A stretch of 64,000 nt of DNA from Cunninghamia lanceolata (GCA_027924645.1 BSBN01000334.1:1736001-1800000); one strand, 5' to 3'; shown: positions 11,721 through 24,310, counted from the stretch's first letter. Notes: generated by a model not told the origin, from the letters alone. Made by a program: numbers and translations.

Positions 11721-12940
11721 ACCAGACCCACTATCTCGGATAATATACATAACTGGCAAGTGTTTGATAATGATGTCGATATAATTAACTTCTTGCATTG
11801 TGCTGATCATTATGAAAACCAAGAGATTGATTTTAATGCATTTGTAGAAGAACATGATGGAAAAGAAACTCTCTTTGGCCAAGAGATAGTCCAGCTAAAA
11901 ACAAACAAAATACCTAAGGGACTCATAGCATTGGAAAAAGCATTTGATGGACATGATAGGTTTAAAATGAAAGACACACTAGTAGTGCAGAACAACCTTG
12001 AAGAGATTAATTTGGGGACACAGGCAACACCCAAAAATGTATACATTGGAAAAAATCTCAATCCCAAAATCAGGAGCATGCTCATCAACTTACTCAGGAA
12101 GTATACACATGTATTTGTATGATCATATGATGATTTGAAAGCATATAGGGAGGATATTTTTTAGCATGAAATACCATTAAAACTGGATGCTAAACCATTC
12201 AGGCAAAAACAAAGTCCTATCAATCCTACATTGGTCCCTAAGATGCTTGAAGAACTCACAAAACTAAGGGATGGAGCTATCATTAAACCCATTAGTATTC
12301 TTCTTGGGTTTCCAATTTGGTGCCTGTCAGAAAGAAAAATGGTGATATTAGATTATGTGTGGACTTCAGGAATCTAAACAAATATTCTCTTAAGGACAAC
12401 TATCCCCTTCCTAATATGGAAGCAATACTGCAAAAGGTTACCAGGTGTGAACTATTGTCAATGATGGATGGTTTCTCAGGATATAATCAAGTGAAAGTTA
12501 AAGAATCAGAACAATATAAGACTACATTCACCACACCATGGGGAATGTACATATATTTAAGGATGCAATTTGGACTCACGAATGCTGGAGAAACATTCCA
12601 AAGAGTAATGGATGTGACCTTTGTAGAACTAATTAATAAAATCATGATAGTATATCATGATGACATGACAACATATTCCAAAAGGGCTGAGGATCATTGT
12701 ACACATTTAGAGAAAATTTTTATTAAATCCTTGGAATATGGAATTTTGTTGAATCCAAAGAAGTACCATTTCGCAGTAATAGAGGACAAGTTGCTTGGTC
12801 ACATAGTCTCAAAAGATGGAGTAAGAATAGATCCTAAAAGAGTAAAAACCATTCACCAAGTTCCCATTCCTAAGAATGTAAAAGCTATATAGTCATTCTT
12901 TGGCCAAATCAACTTTGTCAGGAGGTTCATATCAAATTTT
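11721..12940 (+). pseudogene. Reverse transcriptase, internal region A
   Basis: RNA-dependent DNA polymerase. An acidic linker (IHNWQVFDNDVDIINFL) and the Tat-like pre-RT segment (EINLGTQATPKNVYIGKNL, HVFV*SYDDLKAYREDIF) lead to the fingers region. The palm runs 12317-12892 with CVDFRNLNKYSLKDNYPLP, MDGFSGYNQV and MQFGLTNAG. The catalytic box reads VYHDDM, so the usual YxDD is present with His in the variable place. Further along are LNPKKYHF and LGHIVSKDGVRIDP. A stop at 12121, another near 12164 and a frameshift at about 12300 break it. Confidence 0.8.
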
Positions 12941-13430
12941 ACAAAAATTGTTAGTTCCATATCAAGAATGTTGAAAAAGAATTCAGAAGTGAAGTGGACA
13001 ACAGAAATAGTAGAGGCATTTGTTACCATTAAGAAGGCAATCAAAGAAGCCCCTATTCTAATATCCCCTTATTTTAGTAAGCCATTTGAACTATTCTCAT
13101 TTGCCTCATATCATACAATTGTAGCAGTACTATTGTAGAAAAATGATGAAGGACATGAGCAACCCATTTCATTTTTTAGCAAATCTCTTCAAAATGCAAA
13201 ATTAAAATATGACATAGCTGAGAAATAGGCATATGCATTGGTGAAGGTAGTTAAAGATTTTAGGCCATACCTGGTGGAAGCTGAAATAATAGCATATATC
13301 CCTAATGCTGTAGTAAAAGATGTATTGGTCCAAACTGAGGTCACAAGTAGAAGATGCAGATAGATAAATAGAATGTAGGAGTTCAATATTGAAATCCATA
13401 TCACCAAACTAGTGAGAGGACAAGGTCTTG
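12941..13430 (+). pseudogene. Degenerate gypsy RNase H, internal region A
   Basis: The RNase H that normally follows RT in gypsy elements. The segment FELFSFASYHTIVAVLL replaces the usual catalytic Asp (as in xDAS) by a non-acidic residue, while HEQPISFFSKSLQN and the Glu-containing helix are still recognisable. Loss of the active site in this domain is known for Tat elements, which carry a second RNase H; the domain then serves as a connector. Stops at 13136, 13228 and 13360 show later decay. Confidence 0.7.
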
Positions 13431-14777
13431 CTAGATTAATGGCTGAAAATAATCTTGAGGCTTCTCAAATATGTAGTACTAATGATGTTGATAACACAAG
13501 TTCTAGCATTGACCATACTCTATGGTATACTGACATCATATATTAGCTAAAGCACATGAAATGTTCTGAAGGGTATGATGATAACGAGATAAGGACACTT
13601 AAATTACAAGCCTCAAAATATGTATTTATTGATGGAGATCTTTACTGGAAGAATAGGGATGTTATTCTACTACAATGCCTAGATGAACATTAGTCAAAAC
13701 ATGTCATGAAAGAGTTACATGAAGGTATATGTGGAGTGCATTTCTCAACAAAGACTATAGCCCACAAGATCCTAAGGGCTGGATACTACTAGCCTAGAGT
13801 TTTTCATTATTCATATCATTACACGAGAAAATGTGAAGCATGTAAAAAATTCTCAGGAAAATTAAAATATCAAGGAGCACTACCCTTGAAACCCATGCAG
13901 GTGGAGGCTCCATTCTATCAGTGGGCCATGACTTCATAGGAGAAATTGTAGAAAAATCAAGTGGAGGACACAAATGGATTTTAGTAGCAACATATTACTT
14001 CACAAAATGGGTGGAAGCAATCCTAGCTAAATAAGCAACAAGCAAGGTGGTGATTAAATTTTTGATGGAGAATATTATATTTAGATTTGGTAGTCTAGTG
14101 AGGTTAATTACAGACAATGGAATGTGTTTTAGGTCTTATGAGTTGAAAAATTTCTATAGTACACATGGCATCACTGTGTCATATGCTGCCCCTTGTCACC
14201 CACAAGCAAATGAGCAGGCAGAATCCAGGAACAAAAATCTTCTAAAAATTATAAAAAGAATGTTGGAAGGAAACAAAAAGGCATGGTATTCAAAATTAGG
14301 AATGGCTATGTGGGCTGATAGGATTACTATGAAGAGAGAAATTGGGAGGCTCCTTTTGAACTGGTGTATGGAACACAAACAAGGATACCATTAGAAAATC
14401 TTTTACGAGTGTACAAATTTGTTCTTCAAGAGGACTTAAACATCCCTGAACCAATGGAGGAAAGATTAGAACATCTTGCAATACTTGATGATACAAGGAG
14501 ACTGGCTCAAAGGTAAAATATCAAGTTGCAATCACAAGTGAAATAGCTTTTTGACAAAAAGGCCAAAGATAGGAAATTTGAGATGAATGACTTAGTATTG
14601 ATGTGGAATGCTAGGTGCTAGGAGAAAGGAAAGCATGGAAAGTTTGAAACTTTATGGTTAGGTCCTTTTGTTGTAACTGGCAAAGGAGGTGATGATTCTT
14701 ACTATTTGCAAAATATGTCTGGAAAAGAGCAGGAACTCCCTATGCATGGGCAATTTTTGAAGCCTTTGTTTTCATAA
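13431..14777 (+). pseudogene. int: Integrase, internal region A
   Basis: Inserts the cDNA into the host chromosome. The N-terminal HHCC zinc domain is recognisable at about 13700-13850 (ELHEGICGVHF, HKILRAGYY, CEACKKFSG). The DDE core runs about 13900-14400: a 1-nt loss near 13926 puts the first Asp out of frame, the second Asp is in LITDNGMCF (about 14105), and Glu is in NEQAESRNK. A later frameshift near 14340 precedes the C-terminal part (LGPFVVTGKGGDDSYYLQN), which ends at TAA 14775-14777 after FLKPLFS. This copy is broken in the catalytic core. Confidence 0.75.
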
Positions 14778-15133
14778 AATACCACAATCATGCACAAAGA
14801 GAATTAAGTGTTGCCAGCGCATGGACAACCCTTAAATAATTCTCAAAATACTTTTATTCCATGCACAGTAGTCTAGGACAATCAAAAGAGATTAGGATCT
14901 GCCAGTACATGGACAGTCCTATGAATCTCTCTAAAAAAAAAAAACTTTTCCATGTACAGTAGTATAGGATCATCCCCATTCCCCATAATTATCACTTCCA
15001 TCTCCCACTCTCATTTCATTCATATAATTCTGTGAAGCTGTCATCCCCAATAAATAAAACATATGGTCTACTCCCCCAAGAGATCTGAATTCTTGTTATA
15101 CCCACAAGGGGTGTACATCCTAGATAGAGCCAC
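14778..15133 (+). repeat. 3' untranslated segment with repeated CATGGACA/CCATGYACAGTAG motifs
   Basis: Between the pol stop and LTR2 the sequence alternates GCATGGACA, CCATGCACAGTAG, ACATGGACAG and CCATGTACAGTAG. These are partly inverted copies of one another, so the RNA could fold into stem-loops. The same order recurs at 27336-27688 before LTR3. The only G-run resembling a polypurine tract is AAGGGG at 15106-15111, 22 bp short of the LTR start. Confidence 0.5.
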
Positions 15134-15290
15134 TATTGGGACAGGAAAATTTCAAAATTTTCCTATATTCCTACCCACTCCATGTCCAAATAGATCAAGA
15201 GATCATGTGCCCAAAATCATCATAGCAGTGGATAAACTCTATAAGATCACATAATCTTTACCACCAACATTTGTCTCACCCATCAAACCA

Positions 15291-15298
15291 TATATAAT
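15291..15298 (+). promoter_or_regulatory. LTR2 TATA box
   Basis: TATATAAT followed by AAGGGGC, at the same place inside the LTR as in LTR1 and LTR3. Confidence 0.6.
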
Positions 15299-16032
15299 AA
15301 GGGGCCTCGGTTCCTTAATTTCGACAAGACCTCACTTTTGTTTTACTGATCCATGCTCTATGAGAAACAGGCTGAAATGAGTATCGGAATGAAAATAATG
15401 ATGGGGGAGAAGATTTATGGAACCGTCGATGAATAAAGTAACACTGATGACCTTTCATTGGGGATAGAATTTGTAGTCATGCTGAGTTGATCAGTAATAA
15501 AAACTATCGACATAAGAAAACACTATCAGGAATACTCCAAAACCCCCCCTTACAATATAGATCACACCGATGAAGGAATTAGGTATGACTCTTGCCGAGC
15601 TACCCATGGAACCAACAAAACTAATGATCATCGAGGAGAGATGTACATCGGGGCAAGAAGTTAAAGTATCTCCAACTTTGCAATGTCTCAGCAATAAAGT
15701 GGCATTATTTCAGCTTAGGTCACACTGATGTCTAGGAAGGATAAAAACCATTGGGGAAAGTAAACAGTTTGGAACAAAGCTTGCAAGTCTTGCTGAAACA
15801 ATACTCACAATGATGTCGGTGACATGTTGTGAAGATCACTCTGATGAAGGATACAAGAAAGATATCAAGGAAACAACTATAATTAAGTTTGAAAGAATTG
15901 TCTGAAAGGAGCACGCAAGCAGAGACTTGGAGAAGAAAATAGGGCAATTCGATCATCGCCTCCAATAAAAAGTACATATATACAAACCTTTGTGCAGTAG
16001 CCTACAATTTGACTTTACTATCCAAGATTGTA

Positions 16033-19014
16033 ATGGAGACTCTAGTGAAAGGAAAGGGCAAAAAACAATAGGGTGAGATTAGTAAACCTAAGAAACAAAA
16101 AATTAACAAAAGCCTTGATGAGAAAATAAAAGACAGGAAATTAAATCAAGACTTAATTAACCAATTGCTTGGATCAACTTCCAAAACCCAAAGGTCTACA
16201 CAACTTAGAATAGAAGTAGAGAAATTAGAAGACAAATGTAAATATCTTGGAAACGTATGGACTCCAATAAGAGGCTATGAGCTTTTCAAATTCTATTACA
16301 ATAGGAGATTCAGAAATGTCCCAGTGTCTAATCCATGGAACTTGAATTTGGGAAAATTGGTCATTCTTGATGTATTTGTAAATGTAGAACTCCTCAGACT
16401 CCTAGCTAAACATTACAACCCTAGCCTCAAAGCCATATGCAATCCACAAGGAGAGCCAGTTGTACATTTATCTAAAAATTGTATTTGTGAAGTTTTTGAT
16501 TTGGATAACTTGTGCACTATTCCTATAGTCTATGAATATTTGGACAAAGAATACTGGAGAATGGATGCCACTTACAATGGGTGGAGATTACCTATCCATA
16601 GACCTAAGGTAGAAGGGGAAGCAGTGCCTCTCAATGAGAATGATGGACCTCCATTCCATGTGTCATTATTTGAACCATACATACAGTACATTTATTATTC
16701 TGTGGGCCAAGTCCTAGGGTCAGAGGTCCCTGATTTTATGATAATTCCATTGATGGTGATAGCCATAGACATCCAGTGTCACAATGCTAGGCAGTTTGAC
16801 TATGCTGCCTTTATTTTTGGAAGGATTGATTTTGTTTTGATTACAATGAAGAACAATGCCCCATCGGTCTATTTTGAGCATTATTCACTCCTCATGCACA
16901 TGGTGCTTTGTTATGGCCAGGAAACGAGATTATGGCCAAGTGACTTCAAGGTTGTTCAAATAGACCAAAGGGGACAAAAGTCACCCATTCAAATGTGGAT
17001 GAGGATATGGGACAACAAGTATGCCCATTCAAGTTATATTCATTTTGAAGAATATTGTGTAAAAGTATTGTACAAATATTTCAATCATCCTTGTGAATAT
17101 TCACTGTAAAATGAAATAAAGAGGTTTGTCAAACCTAAAGATTTTGGTGGTCCTCCTACTGTTACCCACAACTGGGGAGATTGGTATTGTTTTGAGGATG
17201 CTACCATGGTCAGAGTTTATGGTTTTGAAGACACCCCATTTATACTACCCAAGATAGTTCCTGACAGAATTACCTACCTAGAGATAGTGAGGACAATGAA
17301 TTGCTCTAATGTGATGGATTTGAGCTCCTATGACAAGGAATCCTTCATGCCCAGTACTCTGTGCTTTGGAGATTTTACTGTACTATCAAAAGAGGGTTAT
17401 GGTCTCAATATGGATAAACTAATGCATTATAACATGAGATGTGCAGAAGCAAGAAAAGGATTTGATCCTGAGGGGTTCATTGATCTTTCTAGGAGAAAAC
17501 AAAACCTTAGTGGATATACACATGTCCCATATCCACATGATGACATAATCAGGAATATAGAAGAAATTGAAGTTGAATTAGTGGTTGAGAAATATAATAG
17601 GGAATTAGATGAGAAAAGGAAGGAGCTTGCAGAGATAGAGTTGTTGTCCTCTAGTGATGAGGGACCTACAAAAGAAGAAGAACCACATCAATAGATAACC
17701 AGAATGTCCAAACAAAAAATGCAACACTCTCAGTCTTCTGGTATAGAACATGATGAGGAGGGGTCTGCTGATGAGGATCCAAGACAAGTAGCATATGATT
17801 CTTTTATTTCTGATGATCAATTTATTTATTCTAAAGAATTTAAATCATTTTTGTATAAATGCAAGGGTAAAAAGATTAGGGAATCAGTTGATAATGTCAC
17901 AGCTGAGAATGAAAGACAATTAGTTGATATGTTAAAAACAACTGCGGATAGTGAATTGCAAGCTATGACTCCTAGTAGAGGTAGACAACTGCTCAGAGAA
18001 GCAGGCGTTATGATATTCCTTGGTCTTGATTTGAATTCTACTTTGGTGTTTGATTTTTTTCTGCATAACACAGAAGACAAATATAAGCTCACTCCAGAGG
18101 GTGTCACAGAAGTGTATATGGGCACCAAATATAACAACGATGAAAATTCAATAATGATATGGGCCTTGTACCTGCCCCATAAGAAGACAGCGATTATAGA
18201 CACTAAAATGGCTTTTGGGCATGTCATGACTTTGAAGGCAGGGGAAACTAACCCTTTGATCACTGCAGACATTGGCATTAATGTTTTAAAGTTGAATAAA
18301 GCACAAGCTCATATGTTGATCAAAGAATGAGATGCATATAGACTGAGATATGAGAGATTAACATAGGAAAATGATTATTTGAAATACACTGTTAAGAAAA
18401 CCTTTGGAGGGACAGTGAAAAGATTAACTCAGGGAGAAAGGTCACAAAGCACCGAATCACCATGTATTGATCAGATAGCTCAAATCCAGATTGACACACT
18501 TGCAACAGTGCTCTAGAATAGGCATGTCAACATGATGCATTGGATGAACCAATTTTGGGATATTTATTCTAAAAATTATAAAGTGATCCAAGAACATGAG
18601 AGGCTCCACAATAGGCTATAGGAGAAAATCTATGAGACACAGAGTAAAGATGTTTCTGAAACTACAGGTATTTCTAGTGCAAAAGACTTGATTGAGAGGC
18701 ACCAGAAATATTATGACCAGCTTAAGAATGATGCCAAAGAATGTGTTGAGTCTTCAAAAGCACATGTTATTCAGGAATGATGAAGAACTGAAGAGCAAAG
18801 ACAAATGGAGTGAAGACTGTCAAATGATATTGCATGAAGCCTTAGGACCTCTCAAGGACAAGGACTATACATCTGGGAAGCCTGCAAGCATTTGGAGAAG
18901 ATGGTAATGATGGATGTGATCACAAGAAACACTATTAAATTTACTGATACACATTGTAGCCAGGAGTACTTGGATCACATTGCTCAGCTATACCTATGGT
19001 TGAATAGAGCTTAA
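16033..19014 (+). pseudogene. LTR-encoded ORF, LTR2 copy (near full length)
   Basis: Starts at ATG 16033 with the same early TAG (codon 13) as the other copies, then remains in one frame to beyond 18330. It has isolated stops at 17107 (TCA in the other copies), 17692 (CAG in LTR3) and 18328 (CGA in LTR3). The N-terminal half matches LTR1. The second half has an acidic linker (ELLSSSDEGPTKEEE), then SKEFKSFLYKCKGKK, a globular stretch (IFLGLDLNSTLVF, WALYLPHKKTAIID, ITADIGINVLKLNKAQ) and a charged coiled-coil-like C-terminus (HERLHNRL, DLIERHQKYYDQLKNDAKE). It ends at TAA 19012-19014 after LYLWLNRA. No catalytic motif is recognised. A structural or gag-like role is conceivable but unsupported. 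Confidence 0.65.
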
Positions 19015-20080
19015 GCATCATTATTGTTATTGTTGTTATGATAATCATGTTGATTCCCAAAAGACATTTTGAAGAGTTATGTCTCTTCATAAGTATTTCT
19101 ATATAAGTTGAACATATGATACTGAATTATCATCAGCAGTAGGATATAATACATGAAGTTTACAATGTTCTAAAAGACTGTGTTGTAAACATTATATTGA
19201 AGAAGTAAATTGAAGTTCTTTGATTCTGTGGTCTTATTTTGGCATCAATTGCTTGTTAAGATTATTCAATTATATGGTTATCTCCAGTTCAGTATTTCCT
19301 TGTTATTCAAATTAATATATCAAGTATATATTTAATTTGTCAATACACATTTGTTGTATTTGTATGATTGGGTTAATTGGTTTCCATTAGAGGAATTAAA
19401 ATCCTTCTGATCAGTCACAGTAACCTGGAAGTGTTAGTTTGGATCATTAATAAAAATCATATAATTAGGACTGCCATTCTGTCTCCAAGTTGATATTATA
19501 TGTTATTCTTATGCATTTCATTCAATTGGTTCTTTCAAGAAAGGATTAAACCTCCTTCTAGAGAAAAATAAGAAATCTGATTTTATTTATTGGATTATTA
19601 AGGAGATTCTATTAGTCATTTCCCTGCACATTTATACAAGTTATAAACTAAATTATTGTGCCAAACTATTAGAGTTATTTCCCACTATAAGCCATTGGTC
19701 TTTGTCTTCCATTTGACTCTGTTCACCCAACAAGGCACTGGTCTTATTTCAATTCATAATTTAAGATTTACGTTGATATTGCTTATACAATTTATACCAA
19801 TCATCCATCAGATATTAGATATAGAATTAGTTAGCAAGCGTTCATCTATTCTACACCATTTGCTACTATAGGTAGATCCATTAACTTAGTCAAAACACTT
19901 ATACTTAATCTGCTTTAATTTTCAAGGTTCACCTGCCTAGGTATAACAGTGCCTAAAGTGCAGGGAGTCTTCAAACCATAAAGGTTAGACTCCATCGTGT
20001 TAGCTCAAAAACATTGCCAATCTGACCATAGAGTCTGGCATCCTCTTAGGATTTACAACCTGCATTTTTGAGACCTAACA

Positions 20081-20767
20081 AATTGGTGACTCTACTGGGG
20101 ACCCAAATAAAGGACCTTAGTAAGAAACCATTTTTTTTATAGAGTCATAAATTTTGAAATACAATTTGGTAACTCTGCTTTTAGACTCTACTGGGGACCC
20201 AAATAAAGGACCTTAGTAAGAAGCCATTCTTTTATAGAGTTAGAAATTTCAAATTTTAGTTGGTTCCTTCAAGAAAGGATTAAACCTCCTTCTGGTGAGA
20301 AACAAGAAATCTTATTTTATCTATTGGATTATTAAGGAGAGTCTGTCAGTCATTTCCCTGTTCGTTTATACAAGTTATAAACTAAATTATTGTGCCAAAT
20401 AGTTAGAGTTATTGTCCACTATAAGCCATTGGTCTTTCTCTTCCATTTGACTCTATTTACCCAACAAGGCACTGGTCTTATCTCAATTCATCCATCAGAT
20501 ATTAGATATAGAATTAGTTAGCAAGTATTTAGCTATTCTACACCATTTTCCACTGTAGGTAGATCCATTAACTTAGTCAAAACACTTATAATTGATCTGC
20601 TTTAATTTTCAAGGTTCACCCACTTAGGTATAGCAGTGCCTAAAGTGCAGGGAGTCTTCAAACCCTAAAAGTTAGACTCCATTGCATTAGTTTAAAAATG
20701 TTGCCAATCTCACCATAGAGTCTAGCATCCTCTTAGGATTTGCAACTTGCATTTTTGATACCTAACA
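20081..20767 (+). repeat. Partial duplication of LTR 3' end and leader
   Basis: After LTR2 there are about 170 bp of leader, including two TCTACTGGGGACCC copies. Then comes a second copy of the LTR 3' portion (from GGTTCCTTCAAGAAAGG, about 20260) ending CCTAACA at 20767. It is about 690 bp long and absent from the LTR1 and LTR3 junctions. It probably arose by unequal exchange or template jumping at the repeated primer-site motif. Confidence 0.75.
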
Positions 20768-20769
20768 AA

Positions 20770-20789
20770 TTGGCGACTCTACTGGGGAC
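20770..20789 (+). promoter_or_regulatory. Primer-binding site, internal region B
   Basis: TTGGCGACTCTACTGGGGAC, 2 bp after the duplicated LTR end. It is the least decayed copy of the presumed tRNA primer site. Related copies follow at about 20850 (TTGGTAACTCTGCT) and 20922 (GGCGACTCTAGAAA). Confidence 0.6.
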
Positions 20790-20961
20790 CCAAATAAAGG
20801 ATCTTAGTAAGAAACTATTCTTTTATAGACTTAGAAATTTTGAAATACAATTTGGTAACTCTGCTAGCAAGAAGAATATGGAAAGATAAATTATAAACTT
20901 TTTCCTATTTAAAAAATAGGTGGCGACTCTAGAAACTGTTATAATAGAAAGTTAATACCAA

Positions 20962-22863
20962 ATGGATGGTAGAAGATCCAAGATGGAAGTGAAGAAATTG
21001 CAATCATCTCCACCAATTAGAAACATCCCCAAAAGAAATGGAGCATTAAATTATTCTCACCAGAATAATAATCAAGAGGCTTAAGAGGATAATACGGAAC
21101 AAGCTATCACAACTCACAATAGTTTTACACCTCTCCATGAATCAAATGAAAATCTCAATAGAGTAACAGATGATATATTGGCAAAATACAGACCTGATCC
21201 TCAAGAACAGCTTGAATGTGAAGCACGGGCCATGAGGGAAATTGATCAAAGGTAAGCTGAATATGATTTTAAAATATCATTACATTAGGGAGAGGGGATA
21301 AAACATGGATTCTCAAATCAAGAAATGAATGAAAGTCCAAAGAGTATAAGAGGGATGAATGAAGCACAACAGGATGTGCTTAGGCTCTAGGAAGAACTTG
21401 AAATGATCAAGATAGAGGAAAGAAAGAGGTTGTTAGAACATGAGATTCAACAAATAAAGAATAGGACTAAATAGCCCCCCCAAAATATGTACCTCCACAT
21501 AGAGGAAACACTTCAAGGAATCCATAGAAAAACTTGTACCAAAATACAAGTGGTGTTTCCAATTCACAAGCATCCAGAAGTCATCAAAATACCCTCCCTA
21601 AAATTCCTAGATCACCTCCAATGCACAACACCTCTCAACATATAGCTAATCCATACCCACCCCCTGGCCAATAGTATTATAGACCAAAAAATCCTTATAT
21701 AAATCCCCACATAAACCCACAACACCAACATGCTTATCATCAGCATCCAGGTGGATATAATTACTATCATAACCTGCCACCCATGAATTTTCCACCACAA
21801 AACCTCACAAACATATGTAGCCAATTTGACCTAACTGGATATCAATTGTATCCATACCCTATGGACAGTAATTAGAGAAATATAGTTCACAAGTTCACTG
21901 GGAACAATGCAGTATCAGCTGAGGATCACATCAGATATCGGTATGGACTATGAAGACGTCAAAATGAGGTTATTCATGATGTCTCTGAATGAAGATGCGA
22001 GAGACTGGTTCAACAGCTTACCTGATGCTTCAATGAGTTCACTAACAGATTTCCATAATCAATTCAAGGAGCAATATGGCAATCAATATGCCCCTGAGTT
22101 TGCATTGCACGAATTGATAAGCATCCAAAAATACCAGAATGAGTCAGTATATGATTTCAATTAAAAATTTTCCAAGTTACACAAAAAAATACCACATGGG
22201 TCTAAACTAACTAATCCAACAGCATTGAGCATTTATTTAAAAGCATTTGATTCCAAGACTGGGTACGAACTTAGAAATTAGTGCCCTATGACCCTAGCTG
22301 AAGCACAGAAAGTAGCATTAACTATTGAGAACGACAGGAAAGCTGCAGTTATGGTTAGCAAAAGAGATAATCATAGAACTCCTCAAAGCCCAAACATTCA
22401 ATAGACTAAACAAGAAGGTCAACATAGACATGAAAGACCTAGGTTGCATGATATACCATATAATACAAATTGGAAAGATGGAAGACCCATTGAAAATAGC
22501 AGAAAGCAACATTATGTTAAAGATCCTCCTAACCCTCTGAAAAGAAATGGGGCACATATGGTAGAAGATAATCCTTGGTGTCTAGTGTGCAATTTGCCAC
22601 ACTCGCCTGAATACTATGTGGTGGCTAAAATAGTACAACAAGAACAAACATTATACAATTATAACAGAGACAATCACACAATAACCATGATGCAAGATAC
22701 ACCATATTTGCTGAATGAAGACTATTCTTCTACAGAGGAAGAGGGATATGAATATGACATGGGGAACCAGAAATATATAAATATGGGAAAACAAGAAGTA
22801 TTCTCATATCAGGAGGATGATTACGAGCAACCTACCTATTATAACAATTCGCCATATGATTAG
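20962..22863 (+). pseudogene. gag: gag, internal region B
   Basis: Second copy of the Tat-type gag, with an ATG at 20962 equivalent to 8371 in region A. The capsid core is at 21907-22164 (DWFNSLPDASMSS, FKEQYGNQYAPEFA), with about 20 residues lost at the front of the core (the sequence jumps from EDHIR to the downstream YGMDYED). The zinc motif reads CLVCNLPHSPEYY, so its last Cys is lost. Stops near 21083, 21390, 21470, 21872, 22163 and 22861 disable it. Confidence 0.7.
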
Positions 22864-23830
22864 TGGAGAAAGCCCACTAAAAATGAAAGAGAAGCTCTTA
22901 CAATAGTTGCAGTAGCTCAAGATAAAAATACCTATAACTTAAGAAACACCTGGGAATGTCTTTATAAAAGACCAAAATTACAAAAAGAATAATGCAAAGT
23001 CATCATTCAAAGAACCAGAAAAAAATGATAAAAATAAAATGAAAGATAAATCACAAAATCAAGAAAAAGAGCATATAAAGACAGAAAGAAATGATCAAAT
23101 TATGGCCCATTCATTTGACATTGCTCATGCAATATCCCAAGTAAAGATATCAGTGCCACTTTTGGAGATGATGAAGATAGACAAATACAGAAATACAGTG
23201 GTTAAACTAATTTCAAATATACCAAATCAAAAACATAAAGAATTAGATAATAGAACAAACAATGTTCACCAAGAAACATTCCAAATCCCTAAGGTATACC
23301 TAGGTGATACCTTGACAAAGAATCCCTCACAAGTGGACCCTTTCTACACTACTTTATTAATAAAAAATAGGATAGTAAGGAACTACATGATTGATTTAGG
23401 CACGGCCATGAATATCATGCCAATAGCAGTCATGAAAGAACTAGGAATGTTGGTTGACACTACAGTTGGTAGGTGTTATGCAATGGATAATAGATACATC
23501 CTAGTCATGGGTATTATGAGGGATGTGGAAATAAAACTTACTTCATACCATGAAGCAACCTATAACATTGATATCACCATGGTTAACATTCCACCATATT
23601 ATGGAATGCTTTTATCAAGACAATGGGCTGCAATGGCAGGAGAGAATGTCCAATTAGATTTATCATATGCCATAATACCAGTGGGAGGAAAAGAGATCAA
23701 GCTGTGTAGGGAGCCAAGATATGAGAACATCACAGAATGCTTGGATCAAAATCAAATAAACTTCTTTTGTGATACAGATTTGGGAGCCTTCAAGGTTGAA
23801 AAAAAGTCAGCCAGAATTGCAGAATACTGA
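22864..23830 (+). pseudogene. pro: Protease region, internal region B
   Basis: Linker and aspartic protease copy, open from 23039 to 23830. The catalytic loop reads MIDLGTAMNIM: Asp is kept, but the Ser of the Asp-Ser-Gly/Thr-Gly signature is Leu, so activity is unlikely. The rest of the fold (GMLLSRQWAAMAGEN) is preserved. About 20 codons present in region A (near 10340-10375) are missing here near 22930. Confidence 0.75.
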
Positions 23831-24310
23831 TCCGATACATGTTGAATCTAAGAAAGAGGAGAATGATGTGTAGAAGATGTATTTTCATGGTGCATGTAGC
23901 AAAATGGGAAACGAGGCCAGAGTATTATTTATTTCACCAGTAAGTAAAACTTTCAAATACTCCTTTGTACTGACATTTGAATGCACAAACAATGTAGCAG
24001 AATACGAGGCTTTGCTCATTGGTTTGAATATAGCCACCAAGCATAAGATAAAAAAGCTAGCTGTATACGGTGATTCAAAATTTATTACTTCCCAAGTAAG
24101 AGAGAAATACTTGTCAAAAAAAAAGAGGTTGAAGCAATACAGAAATGTTGTCTGGGATAATATTGAGTTTTTTGATGCTTTCTCAATCAACTGGATTGAT
24201 AGATCAAAAAATATTACGGCAGATTTTTTGGCAAATATCGCATTAAAAAGGGATGATATCACATTAGGAGGTATTACAGAGGTTGAATTCAAAACTAGAC
24301 CCACTATCCT
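23831..24310 (+). pseudogene. Archaeal-type RNase H, internal region B
   Basis: Counterpart of 11280-11720. The first catalytic Asp is changed: MYFHGAC instead of MYFDGAC. The Glu (AEYEAL) and later Asp residues (YGDSKF, ITADFL) remain. The codon before MYFHGAC is also a stop (TAG at 23872, where region A has TGG). The domain order protease-aRNH-RT is the same as in region A, so the order is a property of the element and not a local rearrangement. Confidence 0.8.

Larger units (their letters stand above)
15134..20080 (+). repeat. LTR2 of the Tat-type composite
   Basis: Starts TATTGGGAC (the expected TG is mutated) and ends CCTAACA at 20080, followed by primer-site-like TTGGTGACTCTACTGGGG. 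It acts as the 3' LTR of internal region A and the 5' LTR of internal region B. Relative to LTR1 it lacks about 450 bp (equivalent to about 5381-5829). It keeps the full second half of the LTR reading frame that LTR1 has lost. Confidence 0.8.

Noticed and set aside
11234..11731. 165-residue minus-strand frame across the aRNH region
   Set aside because: Antisense shadow of the aRNH/RT frame, found again at 23885-24304 only because the sense sequence is conserved.
17826..18278. 150-residue minus-strand frame in LTR2
   Set aside because: Antisense shadow of the LTR-encoded frame; the plus-strand frame is longer and shared by all copies.
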